Both the position numbers and the translations under genes were made by a program. A stretch of 64,000 nucleotides of DNA, taken from NCBI GenBank assembly GCA_024516155.1, contig JAJJXM010000067.1, positions 62,001 to 126,000 on the forward strand, read 5' to 3'. Positions within the stretch are counted from its first letter, which is position 1. Every line of letters starts with the position of its first letter. This document shows positions 29,503 to 40,600 of this stretch, piece after piece. This DNA comes from Pyronema omphalodes. Taxonomy: Eukaryota > Ascomycota > Pezizomycetes > Pezizales > Pyronemataceae. The notes beneath the pieces are model-generated. The model made no database searches. It was given only the letters and a program-made list of their open reading frames with translations, and had not been told where the DNA came from.

Positions 29503-31704
29503 AGTTCCCACCGTCACCGTGACGGAGTCGGGGTTCGGGGGAGAGCGTCTTCGACAGAAAAGGATTGCTTCCGTCTTCTCCGATGCGAATACTACCGCGT
29601 TCGCTTCACTCCAGGCGAGGCAGAGGGACGCGCATCGGTCTAACTTGGTGGTGACGTCAGTCGCTGACGCGCCTTTCACGAGCCACGTGACGTCATCGAC
29701 GAAAGACAGTCCCAGCGTTCCTCCGACCTCCGCTTGAACCATCCGCGCCAGATCCGCTATGTACAGTAAAAATAATATCGGAGACACAGGGGAGCCTTGG
29801 GGCAGCCCAGTGTCTGTGTCTATCGGCTCGCCAGCCTCCCCGGCGAGGAAAATCTCGACTCTGCTACCTCTCATGAAGCTTGTCACCCAGCGAACAAGAC
29901 CTTCGTCGAAGGCTGCTCTGCGCAGCTTGTTGGTTAAACAAACGCTGTTGACGGTAGGGCACGCGCCCTTTACATCCATCAAGAGAGCGCCTGCCAACGA
30001 CTTTTCCTCCCAAGCAGCCACGACGAACCCTACCAACACCGTCGCCGCGTCCGCCGCCGACCTGTTCGTCCTCCCCCCGAACTGCCCATCGTGCAGAATC
30101 CCCGTGCGCTCGGCCTCTTGTGCGAGGAGCACCGCTACCACTTTTTCCACCAGCTTGCCGAAGCAGCTGAGCAAGGAGATGATCCGGAAGCTTTTGGCAT
30201 GCGAGTAGCTCGGCTTTCCCGGCTTCGGGATGCACACTCCCTTTGCGATCTTCCAGTCGCGGGGGTGATACCCCAGGCGCAGACAGTGTTTGACCACCGC
30301 AACGACCCGTTCTGGATCCCACAAGAGCAGAGCTTTGACAATGGGGACACCCAGCGCATCAGCGCCTGGGGCCTTCTTGTTGCTCTGCCTAGACAGAGTG
30401 GAGGAGACTGATTGTAACGAAACTGACCGCCACAGGTTTCCAGGAGGCCCCGGGGGAAGTGGTAACTCCGAGAAGGGGTTAGGAGGGGGAAAGGATACTT
30501 CCGCAAGCATCCTTCGCTTGTCCTGATCATCCTCCGCTCGTTGCCCCTCTTCGTTCTCGAGCGGGCCGACCACCGTCGCCGCGCGCGGTTTAGTCAATCT
30601 CAGCGCCGCCCAGACAGCGTCTCCGTTGGCTGTCGACAGGAAGTCCCCCCAGCACCTACGTTTTTTCTGTCGTTGCAGCGAATGGTATGCGTTTCGCAGC
30701 TGGTGTTCTTCCTCCACCGACGCGCGACCTTCCTTGACCGCCCTGCGGGTCCTCCCATACTCCGTACGAGCCTCCCGAATCTCCGCGCACCACCACCGCT
30801 TCGACCGTGCGGTGAGCACAATTTTCCTTGCTCGCTCCTCCAACAACGACGTGAGTTCCTCCCTTACCCAAACTACCTCATCTTCTACCTCCTCCTCCGT
30901 GCTGAGGTCCGTGAGGAGCGGTCTGCGTTCGCTTCGATGGCGCCAATCTAACGCCGCAGAGACCGCTCTGACCTCATACTCCAACAGTTCCTTGACAGCC
31001 CACCCCCGCGTAGGGACTTCGAAGTCCTCCGGAGCTATCACCGTCGACACTTCCCACGACAACGCAGCGTGGTCGGACGTGGTGGCATGTTCTGGCGCGT
31101 CCAACCTTGTGGCTCGTACCGCCGTCGCTATCTCCTCCGTCACGAGCACCAAGTCGATCACGCTGTAACGCAGCTGACCTGTTTGCTGATGCGTTTGGAG
31201 ACCGTCACCCACGTAATGTAGGTTGTGAGAGTCCATCAGGGACTCCAGGAAGGCGTGGTGGAGCGGTGCGTCACACCGGGGGTTCCACCGCTGGCTATGG
31301 GCATTGAAGTCGCCCGCCAGCACCGTTCCCGAAGTGATGATGCGATCCCATCTGACATCTCTAGCAGGTCGAGCTCCGTCCGAGTTACGAGGAGCATCGC
31401 AGACGTTCACCATCCTAAGCTGCCTGTGTCCTCGACACATTACATCCAACACCTGCACATCCCCGTCGCTCCCCGCCGCGAGATCTTCCCGAGGCCTCAA
31501 CGTCCACGCTGAGTCTTTGCGTACCGCCGCCATCACCCTACCACCCCAGAGAAAGTCATACGCTGGGTGTCTCCACCCTTGGAACCTCGGCGGCTCCTGC
31601 ACGAGCACGACATCCGCACCCAAGTCTTTCCCGCTCTCCATGATCGCCGTAAGAACCTCACCGCTCTTGCGACAGTTTAACTGTAGAACCTGAATGGTAC
31701 TCAT
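29503..31704 (-). pseudogene. LINE B1 ORF2, truncated (endonuclease and RT)
   Basis: Open frame with an apurinic-like endonuclease (VQEPPRFQG, GDFNAHSQRW, SVIDLVL, TSDHAALSW) and RT (CIPKPGKPSYSHAKSF, GLPQGSPVSPILF, SFVDDVTWL). The protein leaves the family sequence after TVTVGT and ends a few codons later. RNase H and the zinc tail are missing. Its ATG at 31704 overlaps the ORF1 stop as ATGA. Confidence 0.88.
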
Positions 31705-32321
31705 AATTCAGGTTCTGTGGGCGCAACGGCATCGGTCGAGCCCGCGGAGGAGGCGACTTCGGAGTCGGTGTCCATGAGGACAGCGAAGGGGTTCACAACC
31801 ACCAGGGCGGTGGAGGGGCTGGGCTCTTGTGACTGGGGGGAGGGGGACGGAGGGGAGGAGGGAGTCGAAGCGGAGGCTACACGCGTGGTGGGGGCGTCGG
31901 TGGCGACAGGGTTCATTCGGGACGAGCGGGCGAGGCGGGCGGCCGCTATGGCGGCGAGGCGATCAGGACAGGTCCTGGTTGTCGCGAAGTGCTGCTCTCC
32001 GCAATTAGCACACTTAGGTACTGGGAGAGAATGGGGGCACGCGGAGCACATAGGCTTGCTGCAGCCTGCGAATGAGCACGCGGGGTGCTTCGCGGTGGGA
32101 TGACTGAGGGCGCAGAAAGCGCACCGAAACACATCAGGCGTGGAGCAGCGCTCGCGGATGTGGCCCCACTTAAGGCATCCGGAGCACTGACTATCGGGGC
32201 CCTCGAAGACGTAGAGTTCTGCCCGGTGGCGGCGACTGCCCAGCAAGACGCCTTTCGTGATTAGGAAGCGGGCGGAAGCGGAGCTCCTCACGAAAACTAC
32301 AGCGGATGAACTTTGGGTGGC
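31701..32321 (-). pseudogene. LINE B1 ORF1, C-terminal half
   Basis: Continues ORF1 after the E2 insertion: SSSAVVFVRSSASARFLITK, then three CCHC-type knuckles beginning CSGCLKWGHIRERC and a Ser/Pro-rich tail. With 34189-35317 it makes the same 578-residue protein as in B2 and B3. Confidence 0.88.
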
Positions 32322-32515
32322 ACACACGGCAACGGCGACCCCCCCCTGCGATCTCAACAACGAGCACCGAAACCGTCCATTCTGTCATCGGATTCGGATT
32401 CGCAACACTCATTTACGTTGCTCTCTGAATTTTCAGAGAGTTCTACGTTGATTTCGTTGACTTTTGTCACAAAATCAGAGTTTTCCACGCCCTTCGCCTC
32501 ACCCCGCCTCGCGAA

Positions 32516-33862
32516 ATGTCACCTAAACACCCACAGAGCAACGCCCGACGATCCAAACAATCCGGCAACGCGTACAATGCTCTCGCCGACCTTGCTCAAG
32601 ATGGAACAACCTCTAATCTTACTGCAAGAGATGGAAGAATTGATGAAGTCGATGGATACAGCGCTGTGACGGCTCTCCAGACAGTGGTCTTGGCAAGATC
32701 ACCAGCTCCCTCGGCTACACCACACAAGCAGCCAGCAACGCCCGCGAGCTTCCAGGACCTTAACCAGTCCTATGAGGACACAAATGACCTCTACGAGCGC
32801 CTCGATCATGACTTCGATATGATACACAACGCCCTAGAGACGCAAAATAACGTTTTGCAAGTGAGGTTCGACTTTGTCATGCCGAAACTGGACCGCCTAA
32901 TGGGCGAGAATACTGCGCTCCAGGCAGCATATGCCTCCACAAAGGCACAAGTAGCAGATCTAACGGCTGCTGTCGACGCCCTCACGAAGGAAATCAAAGA
33001 TCAGCACGTCAATTCGGTGCCCCCCTCACCGACCACCATGACCTCTTCTGCCGCCATGGAAGAGGTGACCATGCAACTGTCAGTTGTCCAAAATGACATC
33101 CAAGATGTTCTGGACGCCGTTCGCAATCCTCCCGGCAAGAGAAAGCGAAGGGGGAGCGACCAGAACACTGAACCAACCTTACCGACACACCGACGACCGG
33201 CAAACCACAGACCCAGAGCTGCATCACCGGAGCAAAGCTTAATGCACTCGAAACATTCGACTACCGCCGCCCAGGACAAGCTTGACGCCAACAAGCTCAA
33301 GTCCTCGCCACCTCTCCCTGTAATCCCTCCTACTGAAGTAACACCTGTACCTCTCCCTGTCAGCACTGCTGGACAGGACACACCTTTACCTGACGCCCCA
33401 AGCGCTGCACCAGCTGGGAACGACGGATGGAAGACTGTGGAGGGGAAGGCTACACAGAAGAAGAAGCGGAAAGCGGAGGAGACGATACTTATGGCAGCAA
33501 CACCCAGCAAGACCCCTACAGCAAAGAATGGTGGAAGGGGAAAGAATACCCACCAACCTAGACCGACCACCCCCTCTGCAAAGAAGAGTTGGGCAGAAGT
33601 CGTCAAGAGCGGAGGCATCAACGTTCAGATTGTGCTGGGGAATGGCGATCTTGGACTTACAACACCACCGACAAGAAGGGGAGAGAGGCGAGGAGGGGCA
33701 GCAAGAAGGCTGAGGAGGAAGGAAGGAGAGAGTGAGAGGGTCGAGGGGAAGAGTGGCAAGGCGGGCCTGGGTATCTCCGTGGGCAATGAGTCAGGAGGCA
33801 TCAGTGGAGGAGTCGAGACGGGGGAGGTGAGAGGGGGTGCAGGCAGCCCGCAGGCTGTCTAA
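32516..33862 (+). CDS. ORF1 protein of LINE E2
   Basis: 448 residues from ATG 32516, intact. An N-terminal Ser/Thr-rich part is followed by a coiled coil at about residues 80-165 (DLYERLDHDFDMIHNALE; QVADLTAAVDALTKEI), a long basic Pro-rich linker, then KKSWAEVVKSGG, a motif seen in fungal LINE ORF1 proteins, and a basic Gly/Arg-rich end. Likely an RNA-binding, self-associating particle protein. I see no CCHC knuckle, unlike family B ORF1. A fragment of the same protein occurs near 58580. Confidence 0.8.
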   Translation: MSPKHPQSNARRSKQSGNAYNALADLAQDGTTSNLTARDGRIDEVDGYSAVTALQTVVLARSPAPSATPHKQPATPASFQDLNQSYEDTNDLYERLDHDFDMIHNALETQNNVLQVRFDFVMPKLDRLMGENTALQAAYASTKAQVADLTAAVDALTKEIKDQHVNSVPPSPTTMTSSAAMEEVTMQLSVVQNDIQDVLDAVRNPPGKRKRRGSDQNTEPTLPTHRRPANHRPRAASPEQSLMHSKHSTTAAQDKLDANKLKSSPPLPVIPPTEVTPVPLPVSTAGQDTPLPDAPSAAPAGNDGWKTVEGKATQKKKRKAEETILMAATPSKTPTAKNGGRGKNTHQPRPTTPSAKKSWAEVVKSGGINVQIVLGNGDLGLTTPPTRRGERRGGAARRLRRKEGESERVEGKSGKAGLGISVGNESGGISGGVETGEVRGGAGSPQAV

Positions 33863-34162
33863 CTTTTTTTTTGAAAAACAAAAAAAAAAAAAAAGAAAAA
33901 AAGGGGGGGATGTACATGGGGAAGGGTGGAGGATATTCAAACACTGGGCGAGGTGTTTGAAGAGCGTACAGGGCTCAGGGACACATAGACGAGAAGGACA
34001 GAAATGGAATACGGGTAGAAGAGAGGGGGGGCTACGACCCCAAGCACGAAAGACCGCTCCGGGGCGCACCCGGTGACTATTGGGGTCACACCTGATAGTT
34101 AACAATGTAAATTAATTAGGTAGCTTCCGCCATAACCTTACGGTTAGATGCGTGTATGAATT

Positions 34163-34186
34163 AAAAAAAAAAAAAAAAAAAAAAAA
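34163..34186 (+). other. Poly-A tail of E2
   Basis: Run of 24 A residues immediately before the right target duplication, as expected after target-primed reverse transcription. Confidence 0.9.
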
Positions 34187-34188
34187 TT

Positions 34189-35317
34189 AACTTTGGGTGG
34201 CTCCGCGAATGAAGCGTTCACGGATTTCTTCGATTTTACCCACCCAACGGACGTTAGGTAGAACTTCTACATTTTCGTGGTTTGCTTGTATTTCCACCTG
34301 GAGTTTTTGCACTCCGTGGGAACCTTCCCCCAGGAAACGCGCGAGCGGTACGCCGTGCACCTTGAGGGCTACCCAACGGTCTAGCTCCTCGACATCAGTA
34401 ACCCCCGAGTCTACTTCCCTAACTGCGTTGATGATTTCGTTACGATAAAGACATAAAAGCGTGGCTGCATCAACCCCTGGGACGGTGGTGGCCGTCAGGG
34501 TACCCTTTGCGTTGCGGGATACCTTCAATACGCGATGGAACTGAGGCGCGTTCTTGTACCACAGACAGTTGTTGATGGCTGCCGTGTACGCGTCCAGGGG
34601 CTGGGAGCAGTTCGCGCTGGCGGGGTCACGAGCGAAGACGATGCGACGGACCTCAGACGGGAGGTTTGTGGCGGGGGCGTGAAGGCTGCCAGCGCGTTGC
34701 TGGACCTTCTTCGCGTGACGCGACTGGTGGGTGGCCCACGGCGTGCTGAGGGCAGGCGTGGGGGCGGGGAGGCTTGCGTTGGCAGCGGCGACCTGTGCAA
34801 CGGTCGGCTGGGTGGCTATCGGAACGGGGGGGCGGAGCGGAGCGGCGGTGGTCTGCGCGGTGGGGCGGGACGGTTTGGGGGCAGGCGGGGCGGGTCTAGC
34901 AAGAGCTTCGTCAAGGCGGGCGCGGAGCTCGCGATTAACTGTGCGGAGGCGCGTGACATCTTCCTCCAGGGCGGGGACGCGTTTGTCTAGGGCATCCAGC
35001 CTCTTACCAAGGCTGAGAATGTACTCTGGGTTTATGACAGACACGACCGTGGGCGCGTCGTCACCGCGTTTCTCGCGTTTTTCACACGCGGGGCCTTCCT
35101 CTTCGAGGGGCTGGGTGGCTTGGGCTCGTTTTCCAACTGCCTGTTGGAGGCGAGCGTGTGCTGCGGAAGAGCTCCTGATGGCCATCGGGGTGGGAGTACC
35201 AGGAGGGACGGAGCGGGCGGTGCCAAAGACGTCGTCGGCAGGTTGGCCGCTGGGTTTCGGAGTGGAGGGGATCGGGGCATGCGGCTGGAGAGAGGAAGTC
35301 TCCCCAAAGCGGAGCAT
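34189..35317 (-). pseudogene. LINE B1 ORF1, N-terminal half
   Basis: Starts ATG 35317 (MLRFGETSSLQPHAP), then a coiled coil (ALDKRVPALEEDVTRLRTVN), a Pro/Ala-rich linker and the central domain up to FIRGATQS, where E2 interrupts it. Confidence 0.88.
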
Positions 35318-35456
35318 GCCTGCGGGCTGGTGGAGAGCCAGGGCCGCGGATAGGGGGGGGCTTGAAGCCGTGATGTTTCTGTAGAATTTCCCAAATAGGA
35401 AAATTAAGCGAAAAGTTGGCGGTTAGAAAGCGCCAAGGTGAAGTGTTTCTTTTTCC

Positions 35457-35561
35457 GACAAATCTGTCGCTGTCGGAAAAATTAGTCTCTACGCTAAAGT
35501 TCTCCGCCAATCAGACTAATTCTGATTACGCGCCAAGTTTCCGACACCGACAGATTTGTCG
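35457..35561. repeat. Hairpin-forming inverted repeat between LINEs B1 and B2
   Basis: The 22-base arm at 35457-35478 (CCGACAAATCTG then TCGCTGTCGG) is complementary at 21 of 22 positions to 35540-35561, around a spacer of about 61 bp. The arm also has its own short CCGACA/TGTCGG symmetry. It may be a small MITE-like element or a cruciform. No transposase and no clear target duplication. Confidence 0.65.
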
Positions 35562-35888
35562 GATTTGTCGAGCATTGAGTAACCCGCGTGTTGAGTCACC
35601 CTATTATTTATGACGACAGATTTATCATAAAAGGTTTTCCGAAGCGCGCTATAATCGGCCCCGATAAACGTAGCGTGAAACGCCCTATCAAATCCAATCA
35701 AAAGAGGTATCGGGTGTCATTCGATGATGTGGACAATCAAAGTGCCACACGCGGCAAAAACACTTCACCTTGGCGCTTTCTAACCGCCAACTTCTCGCTT
35801 AATTTTCCTATTTGGGAAATTCTACAGAAACATCACGGCTTCAAGCCCCCCCCTACCCGCGGCCCTGGCTCTCCACCAGCCCGCAGGC

Positions 35889-37625
35889 ATGCTCCGCTTT
35901 GGGGAGACGTCCTCTCTCCAGCCGCATGCCCCGATCCCCTCCACTCCGAAACCCAGCGGCCAACCAGACGACGATATCTTTGGCACCGCCCGCTCCGTCC
36001 CTCCTGGTACCCCCACTCCAATGGCCATCAGGGGCTCTTCCGCAGCACACGCTCGCCTCCAACAGGCAGTTGGAAAACGAGCCCAAGCCACCCAGCCCTT
36101 CGAAGAGGAAGGCCCTGCGTGTGAAAAACGCGAGAAACGCGGTGACGACGCGCCCACGGTCGTGTCTGTCATTAACCCTGAGTACATTCTCAGCCTTGGT
36201 AAGAGGCTGGATGCCCTGGACAAACGCGTCCCCGCCCTGGAAGAAGAGGTCACGCGCCTCCGCACAGTTAATGGTGAGCTTCGCGACCGCCTTAACGAGG
36301 CTCTCGCCAGACCCGCCCCGCCCGCCCCCACACCGTCCCACCCCACCGCGCAAACCACCGCCGCTCCGCTCCGCCCCCCCCTTCCGATAGCCACCCAGCC
36401 GACCATCGCACAGGTCGCCGCTGCCAACGCGAGCCTCCCCGCCCCCACGCCTGCCCTTACCACACCGTGGGCCACTCACCAGTCGCGTCACGCGAAGAAG
36501 GTCCAGCAACGCGCTGGCAGCCTTCACGCCCCCGCCACAAACCTCCCGTCAGAGGTCCGTCGCATCGTCTTCGTTCGTGACCCCGCCAGCGCAAACTGCT
36601 CCCAGCCCCTGGACGCGTACACAGCAGCCATCAACAACTGTCTGTGGTACAAGAACGCGCCTCAGTTCCACCGCGTTTTGAAGGTGTCCCGCAACGCAAA
36701 GGGTACCCTGACGGCCACCACCGTCCCAGGGGTTGATGCAGCCACGCTTTTACGTTTGTATGGTAACGAAATCATCAACGCGGTTAGGGAAGTAGACTCG
36801 GGGGTTACTGATGTCGAGGAGCTAGACCGTTGGGTAGCCCTCAAGGTGCACGGCGTGCCGCTTGCGCGTTTCCTGGGGGAAGGTTCCCACGGAGTGCAAA
36901 AACTCCAGGTGGAAATACAAGCAAACCATGAAAACGTAGAAGTACTACCTAACGTCCGTTGGTTGGGTAAGGTTGAAGAAATCCGTGAACGCTTCGTTCG
37001 CGGTGCCACCCAAAGTTCATCTGCCGTAGTTTTCGTGAGGAGCTCCGCTTCCGCCCGCCTGCTAATCACCAAAGGCGTCTTGCTGGGCAGTCGCCGCCAC
37101 CGGGCAGAACTCTATGTCTTCGAGGGCCCCGACAGTCAGTGCTCCGGATGCCTAAAATGGGGCCACATCCGCGAGCGCTGCTCCACGCCTGATGTGTTCC
37201 GGTGCGCCTTCTGCGCCCTCAGCCACCCCACCGCGAAGCACCCCGCGTGCTCATTCGCAGGCTGTAGCAAGCCTATGGGCTCCGCGTGCCCCCATTCTCT
37301 CCCGGTACCTAAGTGTGCTAATTGCGGGGAAGAACACTTTGCGACAGCTCGAACCTGCCCTGATCGCCTCGCCGCCATAGCGGCCGCCCGCCTCACCCGC
37401 TCGTCCCGACTAAACCCTGTCACCGCTGCCGCCCCCACCACGCGTGTAGCCCCCACTCCGACTCCCTCCTCCCGTCCGTCCCCCTCCCCCCAGACTCAAG
37501 ACCCCAGCCCCTCCACCGCCCTGGTGGTTGTGAACCCCTTCGCTGTCCTCATGGACACCGACTCCGAAGTCGCCTCCTCCGCGGGGTCGACCGATGCCGT
37601 TGCGCCCACAGAACCTGAATTATGA
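35889..37625 (+). CDS. LINE B2 ORF1 (gag-like, CCHC knuckles)
   Basis: 578 residues, starting ATG 35889. Expected to package element RNA. Order: disordered N terminus; coiled coil at about 95-135 (LDALDKRVPALEEEVTRLR); Ala/Pro-rich linker; central domain (EVRRIVFVRDPASANCSQ; WVALKVHGVPLARFLG) resembling the RNA-binding part of other LINE ORF1 proteins; then Cys/His knuckles CSGCLKWGHIRERC, CAFCALSHPTAKHPAC and CANCGEEHFATARTC; and a Ser/Pro-rich tail. The stop TGA (37623-37625) overlaps the ORF2 ATG. Confidence 0.88.
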   Translation: MLRFGETSSLQPHAPIPSTPKPSGQPDDDIFGTARSVPPGTPTPMAIRGSSAAHARLQQAVGKRAQATQPFEEEGPACEKREKRGDDAPTVVSVINPEYILSLGKRLDALDKRVPALEEEVTRLRTVNGELRDRLNEALARPAPPAPTPSHPTAQTTAAPLRPPLPIATQPTIAQVAAANASLPAPTPALTTPWATHQSRHAKKVQQRAGSLHAPATNLPSEVRRIVFVRDPASANCSQPLDAYTAAINNCLWYKNAPQFHRVLKVSRNAKGTLTATTVPGVDAATLLRLYGNEIINAVREVDSGVTDVEELDRWVALKVHGVPLARFLGEGSHGVQKLQVEIQANHENVEVLPNVRWLGKVEEIRERFVRGATQSSSAVVFVRSSASARLLITKGVLLGSRRHRAELYVFEGPDSQCSGCLKWGHIRERCSTPDVFRCAFCALSHPTAKHPACSFAGCSKPMGSACPHSLPVPKCANCGEEHFATARTCPDRLAAIAAARLTRSSRLNPVTAAAPTTRVAPTPTPSSRPSPSPQTQDPSPSTALVVVNPFAVLMDTDSEVASSAGSTDAVAPTEPEL

Positions 37626-40600
37626 GTACAATTCAGGTTCTACAGTTAAACTGTCGCAAGAGCGGTGAGGTTCTTACGGCGATCTTGGAGAGTGGGAAAG
37701 AGTTGGGTGCGGACGTCGTGCTGGTGCAGGAGCCGCCGACGTTCCAAGGGTGGAGACACCCGGCGTATGACTTTTTCTGGGGTGGTAGAGTGATGGCGGC
37801 GGTACGCAAAGACTCAGCGTGGACGCTGAGGCCTCGGGAGGATCTCGCGGTGGGCAGCGACGGGGACGTGCAGGTGTTGGACGTAATGTGTCGAGGACAC
37901 AGGCAGCTCAGGATGGTGAACGTCTACGACGCTCCTCGTAACTCGGACGGGGCTCGACCTGCTAGAGACGTCAGCTGGGATCGTATCATCACCTCGGGAA
38001 CGGTACTGGCGGGCGACTTCAATGCCCATAGCCAGCGGTGGAACCCCCGGTGTGACGCACCGCTCCACCACGCCTTCCTAGAGTCCCTGATGGATTCCCA
38101 CAACCTCCATTACGTAGGTGACGGTCTCGAAACTCACCAGCAAACAGGTCAGCTGCGGTACAGCGTCATCGACTTGGTGCTCGCGACGGAGGAGATAGCG
38201 ACGGCGGTGCGAGCCACGAGATTGGACGATCCGGAACATGCCACCACGTCCGACCACGCTGCGTTGTCGTGGGAAGTGTCGACGGTAATAGCTCCGGCGG
38301 ACTTCGAAGTCCCAACGAGGGGGTGGGCTGTCAAGGAACTGTTGGAGGATGAGGTCGGAGCGGTCTCTGCGGCGTTAGATTGGCGCCATCGAAGCGAACG
38401 CAGACCGCTCCTCACGGATCTCAGCACGGAGGAGGAGGTAGAAGATGAGGTAGTTTGGGTACGGGAGGAACTAACATCTTTGTTGGAGGAACGAGCAAGG
38501 AAAATTCGGCTCACCGCACGGTCGAAGCGGTGGTGGTGCGCGGAGATTCGTGAGGCTCGTACGGAGTATGGGAGGACCCGCAGGGCGGTCAAGGAAGGTC
38601 GCGCGTCGGTGGAGGAAGAGCACCAACTGCGCAACGCATATCATTCGCTACAACGACAAAAAAGCGTAGGTGCTGGGGGGACTTCCTGTCGACAGCCAAC
38701 GGGGACGCTGTCTGGGCAGCGCTGAGGATGACTAAACCGCGAGCAGCGACGGTGGTAGATCCGCTCGAGAACGAAGAAGGGCAACGAGCGGAGGATGATC
38801 AGGATAAACGTAGGATGCTCGCGGAAGTATCCTTTCCCCCTCCTAACCCCTTCTCGGAGGTACCACTCCCCCCGGGGCCGCCCGGAACCCTGTGGCAGTC
38901 AGTCTCGTTACAATCCGTCTCCTCCGCTTTGTCCAGGCAGAGCAACAAGAAGGCCCCAGGCGCTGATGCGCTGGGTGTCCCCATTATCAAAGCCCTGCTC
39001 TCGTGGGATCCGGGGCGGGTCGTTGCGGTGGTCAAACATTGTCTGCGCCTGGGGTATCACCCCCGCGACTGGAAGATCGCAAAGGGGGTGTGCATCCCGA
39101 AGCCGGGAAAGCCGAGCTACTCGCGTGCAAAAAGCTTTCGGATCATCTCCTTGCTCAGCTGCTTCGGCAAGCTGGTTGAAAAAGTGGTAGCGGTGCTGCT
39201 CACACAAGAGGCTGAACGCACGGGGATTCTGCACGACGGGCAGTTTGGGGGGAGGACGAACAGATCGGCGGCGGACGCGGTGGCGGTTTTGGTAGGGTTC
39301 GTCGAGGCTGCTTGGGAGGAAAAGGCTTTAGCAGGCGCTCTCTTGATGGATGTAAAGGGCGCGTTCCCTACCGTCAACAGCGTTTGCTTAACCAATAAGC
39401 CGCGTAGAGCAACCTTCGACGAAGGTCTTGTTCGCTGGGTGACAAGCTTCATGAGAGGTAGGCGGGTCGAGATTTTCCTCGCAGGGGAGGCTGGCGAGCC
39501 GATAGACACAGACACCGGGTTGCCCCAAGGCTCCCCCGTGTCCCCGATATTGTTTCTGCTGTACATAGCGGATCTGGCGAAGATGGTGGAAGCGGAGGTC
39601 GGAGGAACGCTGGGACTGTCCTTCGTCGATGACGTCACGTGGCTCGTGAAAGGCGCGTCAGCGACTGACGTCACCACCAAGTTAGATCGATGCGCGTCCC
39701 TCTGCCTCGCGTGGGGTGAAGCAAACGCGGTAGTCTTCGAATCAGAAAAGACGGAAGCAATCCTTTTCTCCCGCAGACGCTCTCCCCCGAACCCCGACTC
39801 CCTCACAGTGACGGTGGGAACCCACTCCATTCGGTATTCCGAAACCGCTGTTCGGTGGTTAGGCTACTGGCTGGACGCAAAACTCACCTTTAACCAGCAT
39901 CGCCAGAAATGGCTCTCCCGGGCCTCGCAACAACAAGCACAAATCGCACGCTTGTGTAAGAAATACGGGCTCCCCGCAGGCAGCACCGCTAATCTTCAAC
40001 AAGCGGTGGTGCAATCCGTTGCTACCTACGGCATAGAAATTAACGCCGCCCGCCGACTCCCCTCCCGAGACGCTGGTCACCTGGCCCGCCTCCAACTCGT
40101 CCTTAACAAGCAGGCACGGGCCATCACCGGCTGCTTCCGTACAACCCCGCTCGGCTTTCTGGCAGCAGAAAGCGCGACGCGACTGGCAGAATCCCTTGTG
40201 CGCGGACGGGAAGCCCGCTTTAGAGCGCGACTTCTTACCCGCCCAGCCCCCCCCGGATCCAGTCCCCCGTCTCCGACCGCCGACATCGTCAGGCAACTGA
40301 CTCAGCGCGCCACGACTCGTTCGGGCTTCCATCACGTCGAGAGGGTCTTCCCCCCTCTCCCCCAACAGTTCCCCGGTACCGTCGTCATCGCATCGAGGGA
40401 CGAAGCAACCGAGTGCGCCCTACAATGGAGAAACCTTGGCTCCGCCTGCGTTTGGACCGACGGGTCTCGCATGGAAGACGTCGCTGGTTCAGGCTTCGTT
40501 CGTTACGTGAGAGGCATCCTCACTCCCTCCTCCTTCTGCGTGGGACGTCATGCAGAGGTGTATGACGCCGAGCTTCATGCCATGCTGATGGCCCTGCGCG

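Larger units (their letters stand above)
32322..34188 (+). mobile_element. ORF1-only LINE E2, full insertion with target duplication
   Basis: A 1.87-kb insertion into LINE B1 ORF1, flanked by the 13-bp duplication AACTTTGGGTGGC (32309-32321 and 34189-34201) and ending in a poly-A tail (34163-34186). It carries a 5' UTR, one ORF, an A-rich run and a 3' UTR that matches the 3' UTR of LINE E1, but no endonuclease or reverse transcriptase. It is therefore a non-autonomous relative of family E that must use another element's enzyme. Confidence 0.9.
29503..35445 (-). mobile_element. LINE B1 (Tad-like), 3'-truncated, interrupted by E2
   Basis: First copy of family B on the minus strand. The 5' end at 35445 matches B2 and B3 (CACTTCACCTTGGCG on the element strand). 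ORF1 is cut by the E2 insertion (32322-34188). ORF2 stops being similar at about 29503, roughly 500 codons short of full length. Loss of the 3' end rather than the 5' end is unusual for a LINE and implies later deletion or insertion. Confidence 0.9.

Noticed and set aside
29759..31693. Plus-strand frames across B1 and the equivalent frames in B2 and B3
   Set aside because: GC-rich antisense shadows of LINE ORF2.
33862..34186. Poly-A and poly-T tracts read as bacterial-type terminators
   Set aside because: They are retrotransposon tails or UTR runs in a eukaryotic sequence.
35588..36124. Fused plus-strand frame of 178 codons
   Set aside because: It joins the short inter-LINE spacer to an out-of-frame part of LINE B2 ORF1.
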